A DNA stretch of 64,000 nt, from assembly GCA_017450125.1 (NCBI GenBank), contig JAFSWZ010000027.1:21096-85095 (forward strand), written 5' to 3'. Below are positions 45,539 through 54,179 of the stretch, piece by piece (position 1 is the first letter of the stretch; each line of letters opens with the position of its first letter). Origin of the DNA: Synergistaceae bacterium (lineage in GTDB: Bacteria > Synergistota > Synergistia > Synergistales > Aminobacteriaceae). A program made the translations under genes and the position numbers. Below the pieces are notes generated by a model. It ran no database searches, had not been told where the DNA came from, and saw only the letters and a list, made by a program, of their open reading frames with translations.

Positions 45539-47416
45539 TTATTTACCGGTCAGGCGGCTTACCTTCTCTATAACGTCCTTCTTCAAGTTCACTGCGTCTA
45601 CTTTGCCGTTGGGCAGGAACGGGAACTTGTCGTACACGATGAAGTATGCGGGTATCTTGTACTTGGCCAGCTTTCCGGCAAGAGCAGCACGCATAGCCGC
45701 TTCATCGAACGTGCAGCCATCCTTCATCAGCACGGCAGCGGCCACAGTCTCGCCCCAGAAGTTATCGGGCACGCCCACAACCTTCACGTCAGCAACAGCT
45801 TCGTCCTCAGAAATCGCAGAAGCTATCTCGTTGGGTACGATGTTCTCGCCGCCGCGAATGATGAGCTCCTTAGCGCGGCCGGAAAAGTGTATGTAGCCCT
45901 CCGCGTCGAAATGCCCCAAGTCTCCAGTGTGCAGCCAGCCTTCAGCGTCAACGGCCTGCTTGTCGAGCTCAGCCTTGTAGTAGCACGACATCAGGTTGTA
46001 GCCCTGCACGATGATTTCTCCTGTATCACCGGGCTTGCACTCGCAGTTGTTGGCAGTGTCCCAGATCTTTATCTCCACTCCGCCAACAGGCTTGCCTATA
46101 GTCTGCGTAATATGCTCCTCAGTGTCGCCGTAGACCGTCATAGTTACCGGTGCCATCTCCGAGAGGCCGTAGGCTATGTAGAAATTGTTGGCAGGGAATT
46201 TCTCGCGGAGCATGACCATCTGAGCCTCGCTCACCGGCGAACCGGCCAGAATCGTTGCGCGCAGGGAAGAGACCTTCTCGACGGAGAAGCCGGGATTGTT
46301 GACGATGGCAAGCATCATAGTCGGCACAGAGTGGAAAGCCGTTATGCCCTCAGTGCTGATGACTCGTATAAGCTCCGCAGTCTTCAGCGACTCGGGAATG
46401 AACATAGGAGCATCAGCAATGCCATTGGCAAAGAGCCCGGTAGTCAGGCCAAGTATGTGGAACATGGGAGTGATGAGGCAAGCCTTGTCCTGAGAAGACA
46501 GCCGTATTATGTCCGCCATAGCCGAAGACGCGTTCAGAATGTTGTAGGCAGAGAGCAGTACACCTTTGGGCGTGCCGGTAGAGCCTGACGTGAAGATCAT
46601 TACGCAGGCATCATCAGCCTCAACCTTGCCCTCGAAGCGGCCTTCAACGTTCCCGTACTCGCCGAGCCTGTCCTTGAAGTTCACGCTGCCCCTGATGTCA
46701 TAGACACTGGTGATGAGCGAGCCGTCTGACTTTATGGCGGAAAGGAACTCTCCCTCGTCCTTCATCTGAGGCATAGCACCATAGCAGAAATGCGTGATGT
46801 CGCCGACTTTGGAGAGCGTAACGACTTCTTGAGCCCCGAGATTGAAGTTCACGAGACAGGCAATTGCTCCGAGCTTCTGTATGGCGTAGAACGTTATGAT
46901 CCAGTTTGCAGAGTTAGGCGACGAGATGGCAACGTGAGACCCCTTTGTTACGCCCTGCTTGTGGAGGTCAGCGGCCATAATCTGCGCGCACTTGTCCAGC
47001 TCGCTCCACGTGTAGGACAATCCGTCAGAGTACAGTACCGCTTCGGCTGTGCCGGTTCTTACCTTCTGCGCAAGGAACTCCTTGAACGACATGTGGCTGT
47101 AATCAGTGTCGGAGTTCACGGCTCTGTAGTCCAGGAGCTGGGAGAAGCCCGTAGTCTCCAGAATTTCGGCTACGGAGGCGTTGACGTTGATGAGCGCAAA
47201 GGGACGGTCGCCCATACGCTTCTTGAGGACGAGCAGTACGCGAAGCCCGGCTGATGACACGTAGAGGACATCGCTGAAGTCCAGAGTGAGCCTCTCTATA
47301 GCGTCGTAGTCCAGAGCGTTCATCTCGTTCTGGAACGCGGGAGCAGTTGACGTGTCGATCCTCCCGCTGACATTCACGACAGCATTGCCGCTTGATGACA
47401 AAATTTCCGTTAGCAT
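45539..47416 (-). CDS. STAS domain fused to an acyl-adenylate-forming ligase
   Basis: A 625-residue fusion. Residues 1-100 form a STAS domain of the anti-sigma-antagonist type (VNVSGRIDTSTAPAFQNEM, then DVLYVSSAGLRVLL, where SpoIIAA-like proteins carry the phosphorylated serine). Residues about 110-620 are a class I adenylating enzyme with IFTSGSTGTPKGV, YGLSEMAPVT, WLHTGDLGHFD and catalytic Lys in LPNGKVDA. It would activate a carboxylic acid as acyl-AMP and probably load it on CoA or a carrier. ATG 47416 has GGAGG upstream. The neighbouring transporter carries the matching RsbW-like kinase domain. Confidence 0.88.
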   Translation of the reverse strand: MLTEILSSSGNAVVNVSGRIDTSTAPAFQNEMNALDYDAIERLTLDFSDVLYVSSAGLRVLLVLKKRMGDRPFALINVNASVAEILETTGFSQLLDYRAVNSDTDYSHMSFKEFLAQKVRTGTAEAVLYSDGLSYTWSELDKCAQIMAADLHKQGVTKGSHVAISSPNSANWIITFYAIQKLGAIACLVNFNLGAQEVVTLSKVGDITHFCYGAMPQMKDEGEFLSAIKSDGSLITSVYDIRGSVNFKDRLGEYGNVEGRFEGKVEADDACVMIFTSGSTGTPKGVLLSAYNILNASSAMADIIRLSSQDKACLITPMFHILGLTTGLFANGIADAPMFIPESLKTAELIRVISTEGITAFHSVPTMMLAIVNNPGFSVEKVSSLRATILAGSPVSEAQMVMLREKFPANNFYIAYGLSEMAPVTMTVYGDTEEHITQTIGKPVGGVEIKIWDTANNCECKPGDTGEIIVQGYNLMSCYYKAELDKQAVDAEGWLHTGDLGHFDAEGYIHFSGRAKELIIRGGENIVPNEIASAISEDEAVADVKVVGVPDNFWGETVAAAVLMKDGCTFDEAAMRAALAGKLAKYKIPAYFIVYDKFPFLPNGKVDAVNLKKDVIEKVSRLTGK

Positions 47417-47436
47417 TAAGTTACCTCCAAAACAGT

Positions 47437-49206
47437 TTATACGTATATCAGCAGGTTGTTCATGCCCATCGTGCTGATGTACTCGAATTTTTGCGCCATG
47501 CCCGAAACCAAGCGTATACCTATGTTATCCTCACTGTTAGTCGCACCGTGAAGCTCAAGCCACTTTTTGGGGCTGAACTCCTGGCCCGAATCGCGTATCC
47601 TTATGATGAAGTAGTCCGCCTTCTTGAGCATCCTGAAGTCTATGGACATGGCCTTAGTGTTGTACTGGAAAATGTTCTTGCCCATCTCCTCGACAGAAAG
47701 CGCGAGCAGTAAGGCCTTCCTTGCCTCTACGCCGTACTTCAGGCACACGCCCTGCACGTTCTGCGACAAGTTCATAAGATCATCCATAGAGGCCACAGAC
47801 ACTTCAAGTTTTGCCTCAATATCCTTGCCCATGCCCTCAGGAATGCACAGATAATCATCAAGTTTCACTGCCAAGTGCTTGCGGCTGATGGACATTGCGA
47901 TAAAGATAATGGCCATAGTGAGGAGTTCAGAAATGGCGAAGGCGAACCACACATTGTTTTTGCCGAACCAGTTGAACAGCACGAAGGCCGCCGAGATGAA
48001 CATAACCATACCGTTCAAGAGAGGAATAATCAGGGCAGCTTTCATGAGGCCGAGCGCGTGAGCATAACGCTGGAAGACGTAGTTGATGCCGTAAAGAGGA
48101 AGAGCCAGAGCGATATTGCGGAGGCCAAACACCGCAATCTTCTCGACGACCGCGCCGTCAGCCCCTATGAACGGTGCAACAATCCTGTGTGCAAAGCTCA
48201 TGATACACGCCATCTCCAACAGCTCGAAGATGAGTGAGTGCCTGATACTTACGGCCAAAGTCGAGCGCAGAGACTTTATGTCCTCTTCTCCGGCATATAT
48301 AGAAGCCATTGTGAACGTAGTACCCGCAATGCCTATAACTACGGACTGGAAGAGCTGATTCAGCGTGCTCAATATTGCGTAGGCGGCCACAGCTTCACCC
48401 GAAAATCTGTGTATCAGGAGTTTGTTCATGAACGTAGTCTGCACAACCATGCAGAACCTGCTGACCGCGCCGGGAACTCCCATTACAAGCACATCAAGGA
48501 ACGGCCTGAACTTCAAACCGTGCAGCTTGAACCTGAAATTTCCCGGTTTCATGATGAGGGATAACGCCATAATAGCAGTGCCGGTGAAGTAGCACAGGGC
48601 GGAAGCCAAGCCCATACCGAGAAGGCCGCTGTGGAAGTAGAACGCCACGAGCAAATCACCGACGATGTTGACAATTGTCAGGATGACAACAGCCCAGAGC
48701 ACTACGCCGTGCCTGCCCTCCATCATGAGCAGGTAGCTGAATAACTGCTGAAGGCACAGCCACACGATACCAGGCGCAATACCCTTGAAATAAGCGGCGG
48801 CTTCTTTATGGAGCAAGGATGACGGATCCTCAGCACCCAGAGCCTCAACGATCGGGTGAATGAACGCGCACCCGGCAACGGCAAAAGCCACGCCGAATAT
48901 GCCCAATATAATCATGGACAAGGACATAATCTTATGAGCGTCCTCCATTTTTCCCGCACCTACAAAGCGTGAGTACACGTTCTGTATTCCGTTGGAAATG
49001 AGCGTGAACATCACCACTACGATTAACATTGTAGGCTGTACGAGCTGGAAGGCCGTAATGTACTCGACACCGAGATAGCGGCTCGTAACGAGGCTGTCAA
49101 CAGTTGTGCCTATGAATGCCGTAATGCACGCCGCGATCATCACACCGGCGGACTTCATGAAAGCGTAAGATATGACCTGCTCGTCGAGGTGCTTAATCTT
49201 ACCCAC
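47437..49206 (-). CDS. MATE-family transporter fused to an RsbW-like ATPase domain
   Basis: A 589-residue fusion. Residues about 1-440 are a MATE exporter with about 12 hydrophobic helices (EYITAFQLVQPTMLI, GMGLASALCYF, VMGVPGAVSRF). Residues about 450-589 are a cytoplasmic GHKL/HATPase_c_2 domain: N-box LLALSVEEMGKNIFQY, G1 box IRIRDSGQEFSP, and NIGIRLVSGMAQKFEYISTMG near the end. These match anti-sigma kinases such as SpoIIAB/RsbW. GTG 49206 overlaps the previous stop (TAGTG); an upstream ATG would lie inside that gene. It is predicted to bind or phosphorylate the STAS domain of the next gene product. Confidence 0.85.
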   Translation of the reverse strand: MGKIKHLDEQVISYAFMKSAGVMIAACITAFIGTTVDSLVTSRYLGVEYITAFQLVQPTMLIVVVMFTLISNGIQNVYSRFVGAGKMEDAHKIMSLSMIILGIFGVAFAVAGCAFIHPIVEALGAEDPSSLLHKEAAAYFKGIAPGIVWLCLQQLFSYLLMMEGRHGVVLWAVVILTIVNIVGDLLVAFYFHSGLLGMGLASALCYFTGTAIMALSLIMKPGNFRFKLHGLKFRPFLDVLVMGVPGAVSRFCMVVQTTFMNKLLIHRFSGEAVAAYAILSTLNQLFQSVVIGIAGTTFTMASIYAGEEDIKSLRSTLAVSIRHSLIFELLEMACIMSFAHRIVAPFIGADGAVVEKIAVFGLRNIALALPLYGINYVFQRYAHALGLMKAALIIPLLNGMVMFISAAFVLFNWFGKNNVWFAFAISELLTMAIIFIAMSISRKHLAVKLDDYLCIPEGMGKDIEAKLEVSVASMDDLMNLSQNVQGVCLKYGVEARKALLLALSVEEMGKNIFQYNTKAMSIDFRMLKKADYFIIRIRDSGQEFSPKKWLELHGATNSEDNIGIRLVSGMAQKFEYISTMGMNNLLIYV

Positions 49207-50444
49207 TATGCCCGCCTCACTTTCTCGAGACTGTATCTGTTGCCGCCAAACCGTCCCATGTCCTGAACGCTGCACTTCAGGCCTAACTGCCCGAAACTTT
49301 CTGCGACGGCATTAACGAGCTCCGGGCCGTCAAAGAGCTGTGCGCTGTCTATTCTGATGGTATCCGCCGTAGTCTTCACGGAGAACCTTACGGGGTCAAC
49401 GGGCACGAAAGCCTTCAGCTCGAAGTCGCTGACGACAGAGTTATACTCCTGAGGAAGATCCATCTTGCCGGGATAAGTTATCGCGTAAGTCAGCGGTATC
49501 TTCGGCGCAGTTACGTCCGGCTTGTCGATTTCTCCTGAAAGTGCGCGGGCATTCGCAACGCCGATGGCTATGTACTTGCGGAAATTCCCCTCCGTGAGCT
49601 GAGACCTCATGATCTGGCGTATAAGTCTGCTGTGTTCGCCTACGGGAAGCTCTCTGCTCTCTCTTGAGCTGGGGAGAATGACTGCCTCAGAAAAGTTCAC
49701 CCTCGTCTTGCAGCCCAGAAGGCCGCGCATGTCTGCAGGGAGCTTTATGAGCACTTCCTTGTCTCCGGCATCGTAAAGATTCGCTACAGTGTTGGAGATT
49801 ATTGCGGTCATGGCGGACACGGCTGAAGCTCCCCATTCATGCGTCATAGCGAGAAACGGCTTCAGCGGGAAGGTTATCGTGAACTCGTGCTGCTGGTGAA
49901 GCTCGAGGGGCAGCTTCTCGACGGGGATCGAGAAAATCTCGCGCTTTATCTCCGGGATCACAAGCTCAGCGTTCCTGTCCTGAAACTTCGCGTAAGGGTT
50001 GTAGCGTTCCATGTCGTCAATGTCAGGGTTGGGGCTGGTGATGTCGGGCACGTCATGGCCAAGTTCAACGGCGTAGTAATACAGGATGTTCTGTATGAAG
50101 TGCCACATACCGAAAAAGTCCGTGAGCGTGTGGAACATGGACAGCGTAAAAGTCTTGCCCTCGTAGAGCACGCAGAACATGTAGTAATTCATTTCCTCAG
50201 TGCCGAACCAGCGTTCAGTCTTGTCATAAGGAAAGAAGCAGACAGGACGGGTATTTGTCTCGTAATACACCGTGTTACCCTTTCTGACTGGAGCGACTGC
50301 ATATTCCGGGAAGTCTCCGAGAGCTTTTTGTACGGCCATCTTCAGGATGTCAGGCTTCACGTCATCCGCAAGCGTCATCCTGATTCGCAAGTCCCGCGTG
50401 TCCTTGTAGTGAAATACGCGGTCAGAGTAACCAATTTCACGCAT
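49206..50444 (-). CDS. Condensation-fold acyltransferase-like protein 1
   Basis: A 412-residue protein related to alcohol acetyltransferase/PapA5-type members of the CoA-dependent acyltransferase superfamily. The active-site region reads SMFHTLTDFFGMWHFIQNILYYY: the His and Asp of HxxxD are kept (about H105 and D109), but the following Gly is Phe. The ends resemble the other two copies (REIGYSDRVFHYKDTRDL; IPLTYAITYPGKMDLPQEY). ATG 50444 has AAAGGG 10 bases upstream. It ends 1 base into the MATE gene. Substrates are unknown. Confidence 0.75.
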   Translation of the reverse strand: MREIGYSDRVFHYKDTRDLRIRMTLADDVKPDILKMAVQKALGDFPEYAVAPVRKGNTVYYETNTRPVCFFPYDKTERWFGTEEMNYYMFCVLYEGKTFTLSMFHTLTDFFGMWHFIQNILYYYAVELGHDVPDITSPNPDIDDMERYNPYAKFQDRNAELVIPEIKREIFSIPVEKLPLELHQQHEFTITFPLKPFLAMTHEWGASAVSAMTAIISNTVANLYDAGDKEVLIKLPADMRGLLGCKTRVNFSEAVILPSSRESRELPVGEHSRLIRQIMRSQLTEGNFRKYIAIGVANARALSGEIDKPDVTAPKIPLTYAITYPGKMDLPQEYNSVVSDFELKAFVPVDPVRFSVKTTADTIRIDSAQLFDGPELVNAVAESFGQLGLKCSVQDMGRFGGNRYSLEKVRRA

Positions 50445-50473
50445 GATATTCATTCCCTTTCTCTGTAAGAATT

Positions 50474-51655
50474 TCAGCAAGCCTCATCATTGAGCACGAT
50501 GTTGCCGCTTACTGTTGACGGTACGCTGTCTGCGGCAAGTAAGCCTTCTATGGCTCGGGCGTAAGAGCAGCTCTGCTCTCCCATGTGGAAAGCGAAGCAG
50601 AACGTGTCGTTGAAGACGAAAATATTGAGCTTGTGGAACTCGCCCTCATAAATCACGAAAGACTGTACATCTCGCGCATACTCACCGAATGACACCGTGC
50701 CCATGTAACTCAGCGAGACTGTCGGCTTGATGTTGCCGGGCAGGATTTTATCACGCACGAGAGCTCTGGCGACATTCTGCAAGTATTCCGGCGAAGTCTG
50801 GAGCTTAAGGGAGGCTCTCATCTTCTGGCCAAGTTCTTCATCATCGAGCTGTGCCCTGTCAGCCTGAAGAGTGGCGACGAGTGAACAGTTCCTCATTGTG
50901 TCATCAAGGCCGAGTGCGCGCCTGGCATCGACAGTGATACGCCCCGTTATGTGCTGGCCTTCTGCCTCAGGGTGAACGTTATAGACGGCCTTCATAAAGA
51001 GCATCATTGCCATAACGGACGGTGAAGTCTTGTGAGCTTTGACGTAATTCATGAAGGCTTCCTGAGGGATTCTCAGCGTGCACATGATGTTAGGCTTTGG
51101 TGATTTGTCGGCGTAAGCAGGGAGCACGAAGCCGCCGGGCAGGAAGTCTATGAAGTTCACGGGCTGTATCTTGGAGTAGTCCAGCTCCCAGAAGTCAGCA
51201 TCAAGCGTGGAATACACGTTGCCGACGGTCATGACGCTGCCCGGAGCGTAGGATGTTCCGTCATTGATGCAGCAGTAGTAATAGATGATAGTGTTGACGA
51301 ACCGCAGGAAACCGCCGCCGTCCGTCGCGACGTGAGAGAGCGAGATTTTCACTCTGTCCCCAAAATAACTGACGCAGAAGATGTGATTGTTCAGAGCGTC
51401 GCATCCGGGTATAAGGCCTTGTTCACTGTTGGGTATAACGATGGGCTTGTCGTTGTCGGTGAAGCAGGGTACTCCGTCCTCCAGAATCAGCGAGCCCCTA
51501 AGAAGGGGAAATACCTTCAGCGTCTCGTCAACAGCTTTGCGTAATGCCTCAGAGTTCACTGCTGAGGAGAGCTGGATTTCTGCGGTGCTGTGAAGTTTGC
51601 GGTTCTTCTCGACATTCCACAGCGGAAGCCCCGCCATATTCATTATGTTAGGCAA
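50474..51655 (-). CDS. Condensation-fold acyltransferase-like protein 2
   Basis: A 393-residue paralogue of its neighbours. The catalytic motif is LSHVATDGGGFLRFVNTIIYYY, keeping His108, Asp112 and Gly113 of HxxxDG. A C-terminal region shows TVSLSYMGTVSFGEY. It starts at TTG 51655 with AAGGAGG 9 bases upstream, overlapping the 3' end of the preceding gene by 8 bases, so translation is probably coupled. It is the most divergent of the three in its N-terminus. Confidence 0.75.
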   Translation of the reverse strand: MPNIMNMAGLPLWNVEKNRKLHSTAEIQLSSAVNSEALRKAVDETLKVFPLLRGSLILEDGVPCFTDNDKPIVIPNSEQGLIPGCDALNNHIFCVSYFGDRVKISLSHVATDGGGFLRFVNTIIYYYCCINDGTSYAPGSVMTVGNVYSTLDADFWELDYSKIQPVNFIDFLPGGFVLPAYADKSPKPNIMCTLRIPQEAFMNYVKAHKTSPSVMAMMLFMKAVYNVHPEAEGQHITGRITVDARRALGLDDTMRNCSLVATLQADRAQLDDEELGQKMRASLKLQTSPEYLQNVARALVRDKILPGNIKPTVSLSYMGTVSFGEYARDVQSFVIYEGEFHKLNIFVFNDTFCFAFHMGEQSCSYARAIEGLLAADSVPSTVSGNIVLNDEAC

Positions 51656-52892
51656 TCGTGCTTGCCTCCTTCAAGGAGAATAAATCCCCCACAACTCGCG
51701 GGGAAGGGTTCACTTCAGGCGCAAGACCCAACAGCTTTAACTTTTCCGCGAAAGCCTCCGCCAAAGTTTTTATGTCAGCAATGCCGGCGATACTCACGCG
51801 CATAACTGGGCCGAACGTCCATGCAACGAGAGCTATACCGCGAGCCATTTCCCGCAGTGAAGAACTCCACACCATGTTAATGTCGCTGATCCATCTGCTG
51901 AACTCTTCAGGGAGGTCAAGCCTGCCCGGATAAGTCAGCATGTAAACAGGGCGCGGCATCTCAGGAGGTGTTTTGCAGGGAAGGCCTTTCGCCGCACACA
52001 CAGTGCCGTACATTTTGGCCTGCAGATTCTCTCTGCTGAGCTGAGCGTCAAGCATCGCACGGAGTTCACGGCATCGCGTGCCTCTATCCTCTGCAAGCAT
52101 TTCGGGCGTAAGCGGCATAAGTACTGTCTCGCTGAAATTCGTCTGGTTATGCGAACCGAATATAGGGCGCATGTTCACTGTGGTGTAAGCCGCAATGCCC
52201 TTCCCGCTGACTCCTGCGGTCTCAAGGACAGTCTCCGAGAACAGCGAAATCAACGCCGGCACAAACGAAGTCCCTATCTTGCGGGTGAAGTTCAGGAAAC
52301 TTTGTGTTGACAGCGTTACGTCGAAGAACTGGGGCACAGCGGCGGGGTCTGCCTGCGGAGTGAAGAACTCTGCGCTTGATGAATAGTGCCAGTACTCTGC
52401 GTCCTTGTCAGCGTATTTCTCGTAAGGAGCAAACCTGTCCATGTCGTCAGCCTCAGCTTCACCTGTACGTATATCCGGCACAGCCGCATCGGGTGAAATT
52501 TCCTTCACGTAGTAGTAGATGATGTTCTTCAAGAACGGGAAGAGTGCTCCGCCGTCAGCCAAGCCGTGAAAAGCTGTGAGTGTGAAGTCATTTTCCCTGT
52601 ATCTGACGTAAAACATGAAGCCGTTGGTCTCGTCAGTGCCGAAGTGCCGGGCTCTTCCGTCATCACGGACAACGAGAGGGGCATTGTTATTATCCTCGTA
52701 GAACACATCGGGGTGTGATGTGGAAGGCCTGACTATTGGACGTACAGCGAAATGCGGGTAAAGTTTCAGGGCACTATTGACGGCATTGCGCAGTGCCTCA
52801 GGGACTATTCTGCTCTTGAGTGTAACAGTATTAATCAGGTTGCGGATATCCTTATAGTAATACAGCTTATCTTTTGAGCCGATTTCACGCAA
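51648..52892 (-). CDS. Condensation-fold acyltransferase-like protein 3
   Basis: A 414-residue protein and first gene of the seven-gene operon. The catalytic motif TAFHGLADGGALFPFLKNIIYYY keeps His109, Asp113 and Gly114 of HxxxDG. It begins REIGSKDKLYYYKDIRNL, closely like paralogue 1. TTG 52892 has AAGGAGG 8 bases upstream. These enzymes join an acyl donor to an alcohol or amine; with the adenylating ligase downstream they suggest synthesis of an acylated small molecule or lipid. The three copies may act in sequence or as a complex. Confidence 0.78.
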   Translation of the reverse strand: MREIGSKDKLYYYKDIRNLINTVTLKSRIVPEALRNAVNSALKLYPHFAVRPIVRPSTSHPDVFYEDNNNAPLVVRDDGRARHFGTDETNGFMFYVRYRENDFTLTAFHGLADGGALFPFLKNIIYYYVKEISPDAAVPDIRTGEAEADDMDRFAPYEKYADKDAEYWHYSSSAEFFTPQADPAAVPQFFDVTLSTQSFLNFTRKIGTSFVPALISLFSETVLETAGVSGKGIAAYTTVNMRPIFGSHNQTNFSETVLMPLTPEMLAEDRGTRCRELRAMLDAQLSRENLQAKMYGTVCAAKGLPCKTPPEMPRPVYMLTYPGRLDLPEEFSRWISDINMVWSSSLREMARGIALVAWTFGPVMRVSIAGIADIKTLAEAFAEKLKLLGLAPEVNPSPRVVGDLFSLKEASTIA

Positions 52893-52924
52893 AATATCGT
52901 CCTCCTTTGCTTGTGGATGAACAC

Positions 52925-52945
52925 ATTATACTATGCTTGCATAGT
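52925..52945 (-). promoter_or_regulatory. Promoter with palindromic operator for the seven-gene operon
   Basis: On the minus strand a perfect TATAAT (52925-52930) is immediately preceded by, and overlaps, the inverted repeat ACTATGC-AA-GCATAGT (52930-52945). A weak CTGATG lies 19 bases upstream of the -10. A dyad filling the spacer suggests control by a dimeric repressor or a MerR-like activator; no such regulator gene is adjacent. Confidence 0.6.
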
Positions 52946-52951
52946 GCCGCA

Positions 52952-54115
52952 TCAGCGCAGGAAGCCCGCCGCACTCCTGACAAAGTACTCTATCCCGTAC
53001 CTGAAGCACTCCTCGTCCGGGCAGAACTTTGTGTTGTGCAGCATCGCCATATCCTCAGGCCTCACGCTCTCCGGCCGGCATCCCAGCCACGCCATCACCG
53101 CAGGCCTCTCACGCGCAAAGAACGCAAAGTCCTCCGCAGTGAGATCCGGCTGTTCGGGGACGACAACGTTCATCGTGCCCTTCACCGCCTCGCGCGCAAG
53201 CCCGGCAAGTCCAGCGTCATTCACGAGCGGAGAATAACCCTTCACGTACTCGACATCGCACGACGCACCAAGCCCCTCAGCAATGCCCTGCGCAATCCGC
53301 GTTATCATGACCGGCATACGCTCCTGAACATCGGGGTTCAACGTCCTCACTGTACCTTCCAGCTTCACGCTCTCGGGAATTACGTTGTACCTGTTGCCGC
53401 CGTGAATCGTCCCTATCGTCAGCACAGCAGAGTCCAGCGGGGACAGCGAACGTGAGACGATGCTCTGCAGGCCGGTGATTACGTGAGCCGCCGCAACGAT
53501 AGCGTCAAGCCCCTGATCCGGCCGCGAACCGTGCGCAGTCCTGCCCTTCACCGTGATGAATATTCTGTCAGAAGCCGCCATCACAGCACCCGAGCGAATT
53601 GCGATCGTCCCTGTCCCGCAGGCAGGCCACACGTGAAGCGCGAACATCGCATCAACGTGAGGATTCTCGAGCACTCCGTCGGCAATCATTCCCGGTGCTC
53701 CGCCAACAGGGTTGAGTTCTTCGGCGGGCTGGAAGATGAATTTCACGTTACCCCGTAACTCACTGCGCATCTCACTCAACACGCACGCTGTGCCCAGAAG
53801 CATTGCGGTGTGAGTGTCGTGCCCGCAGGCGTGCATCACCCCGTCGTTTTCGCTCGCGAAAGGAAGTCCTGTCGCCTCAGTCAGCGGCAGAGCGTCCATG
53901 TCCGCACGAAGGGCAACAGTACGTCCCTCCTCCTTTCCGCGCAGCACTCCGACGACACCGAAGCCCCCGACGTTCCTCCTGACCTCGAGACCCAGCCCCT
54001 CAAGCACACCTGCTACGAGCCCTGACGTTCTCTCTTCGTGCTGAGACAGCTCAGGGTGTGCGTGAATATCTCTCCTCCACGCCTTCACCTGCTCAATAAC
54101 TTTGTCTGCGTACAT
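52952..54115 (-). CDS. M20-family amidohydrolase
   Basis: A zinc- or manganese-dependent amidohydrolase of the AbgB/HipO/N-acyl-amino-acid type, 387 residues. It has RRDIHAHPELSQHE, LRADMDALPL, HACGHDTHTAMLLG, FQPAEE, the dimerisation-domain GRTAHGSRPDQG, and a C-terminal LHNTKFCPDEE. It removes acyl groups from N-acyl amino acids or small peptides in the cytoplasm. It lies just upstream of the acylation/export operon on the same strand, but a promoter lies between them, so a functional link is only possible. Confidence 0.88.
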   Translation of the reverse strand: MYADKVIEQVKAWRRDIHAHPELSQHEERTSGLVAGVLEGLGLEVRRNVGGFGVVGVLRGKEEGRTVALRADMDALPLTEATGLPFASENDGVMHACGHDTHTAMLLGTACVLSEMRSELRGNVKFIFQPAEELNPVGGAPGMIADGVLENPHVDAMFALHVWPACGTGTIAIRSGAVMAASDRIFITVKGRTAHGSRPDQGLDAIVAAAHVITGLQSIVSRSLSPLDSAVLTIGTIHGGNRYNVIPESVKLEGTVRTLNPDVQERMPVMITRIAQGIAEGLGASCDVEYVKGYSPLVNDAGLAGLAREAVKGTMNVVVPEQPDLTAEDFAFFARERPAVMAWLGCRPESVRPEDMAMLHNTKFCPDEECFRYGIEYFVRSAAGFLR

Positions 54116-54179
54116 TTATCAATCACCTCTCGGGGAAAATTGTAATATTATACTCAACCATCAAGGAGGGGGTAACACT

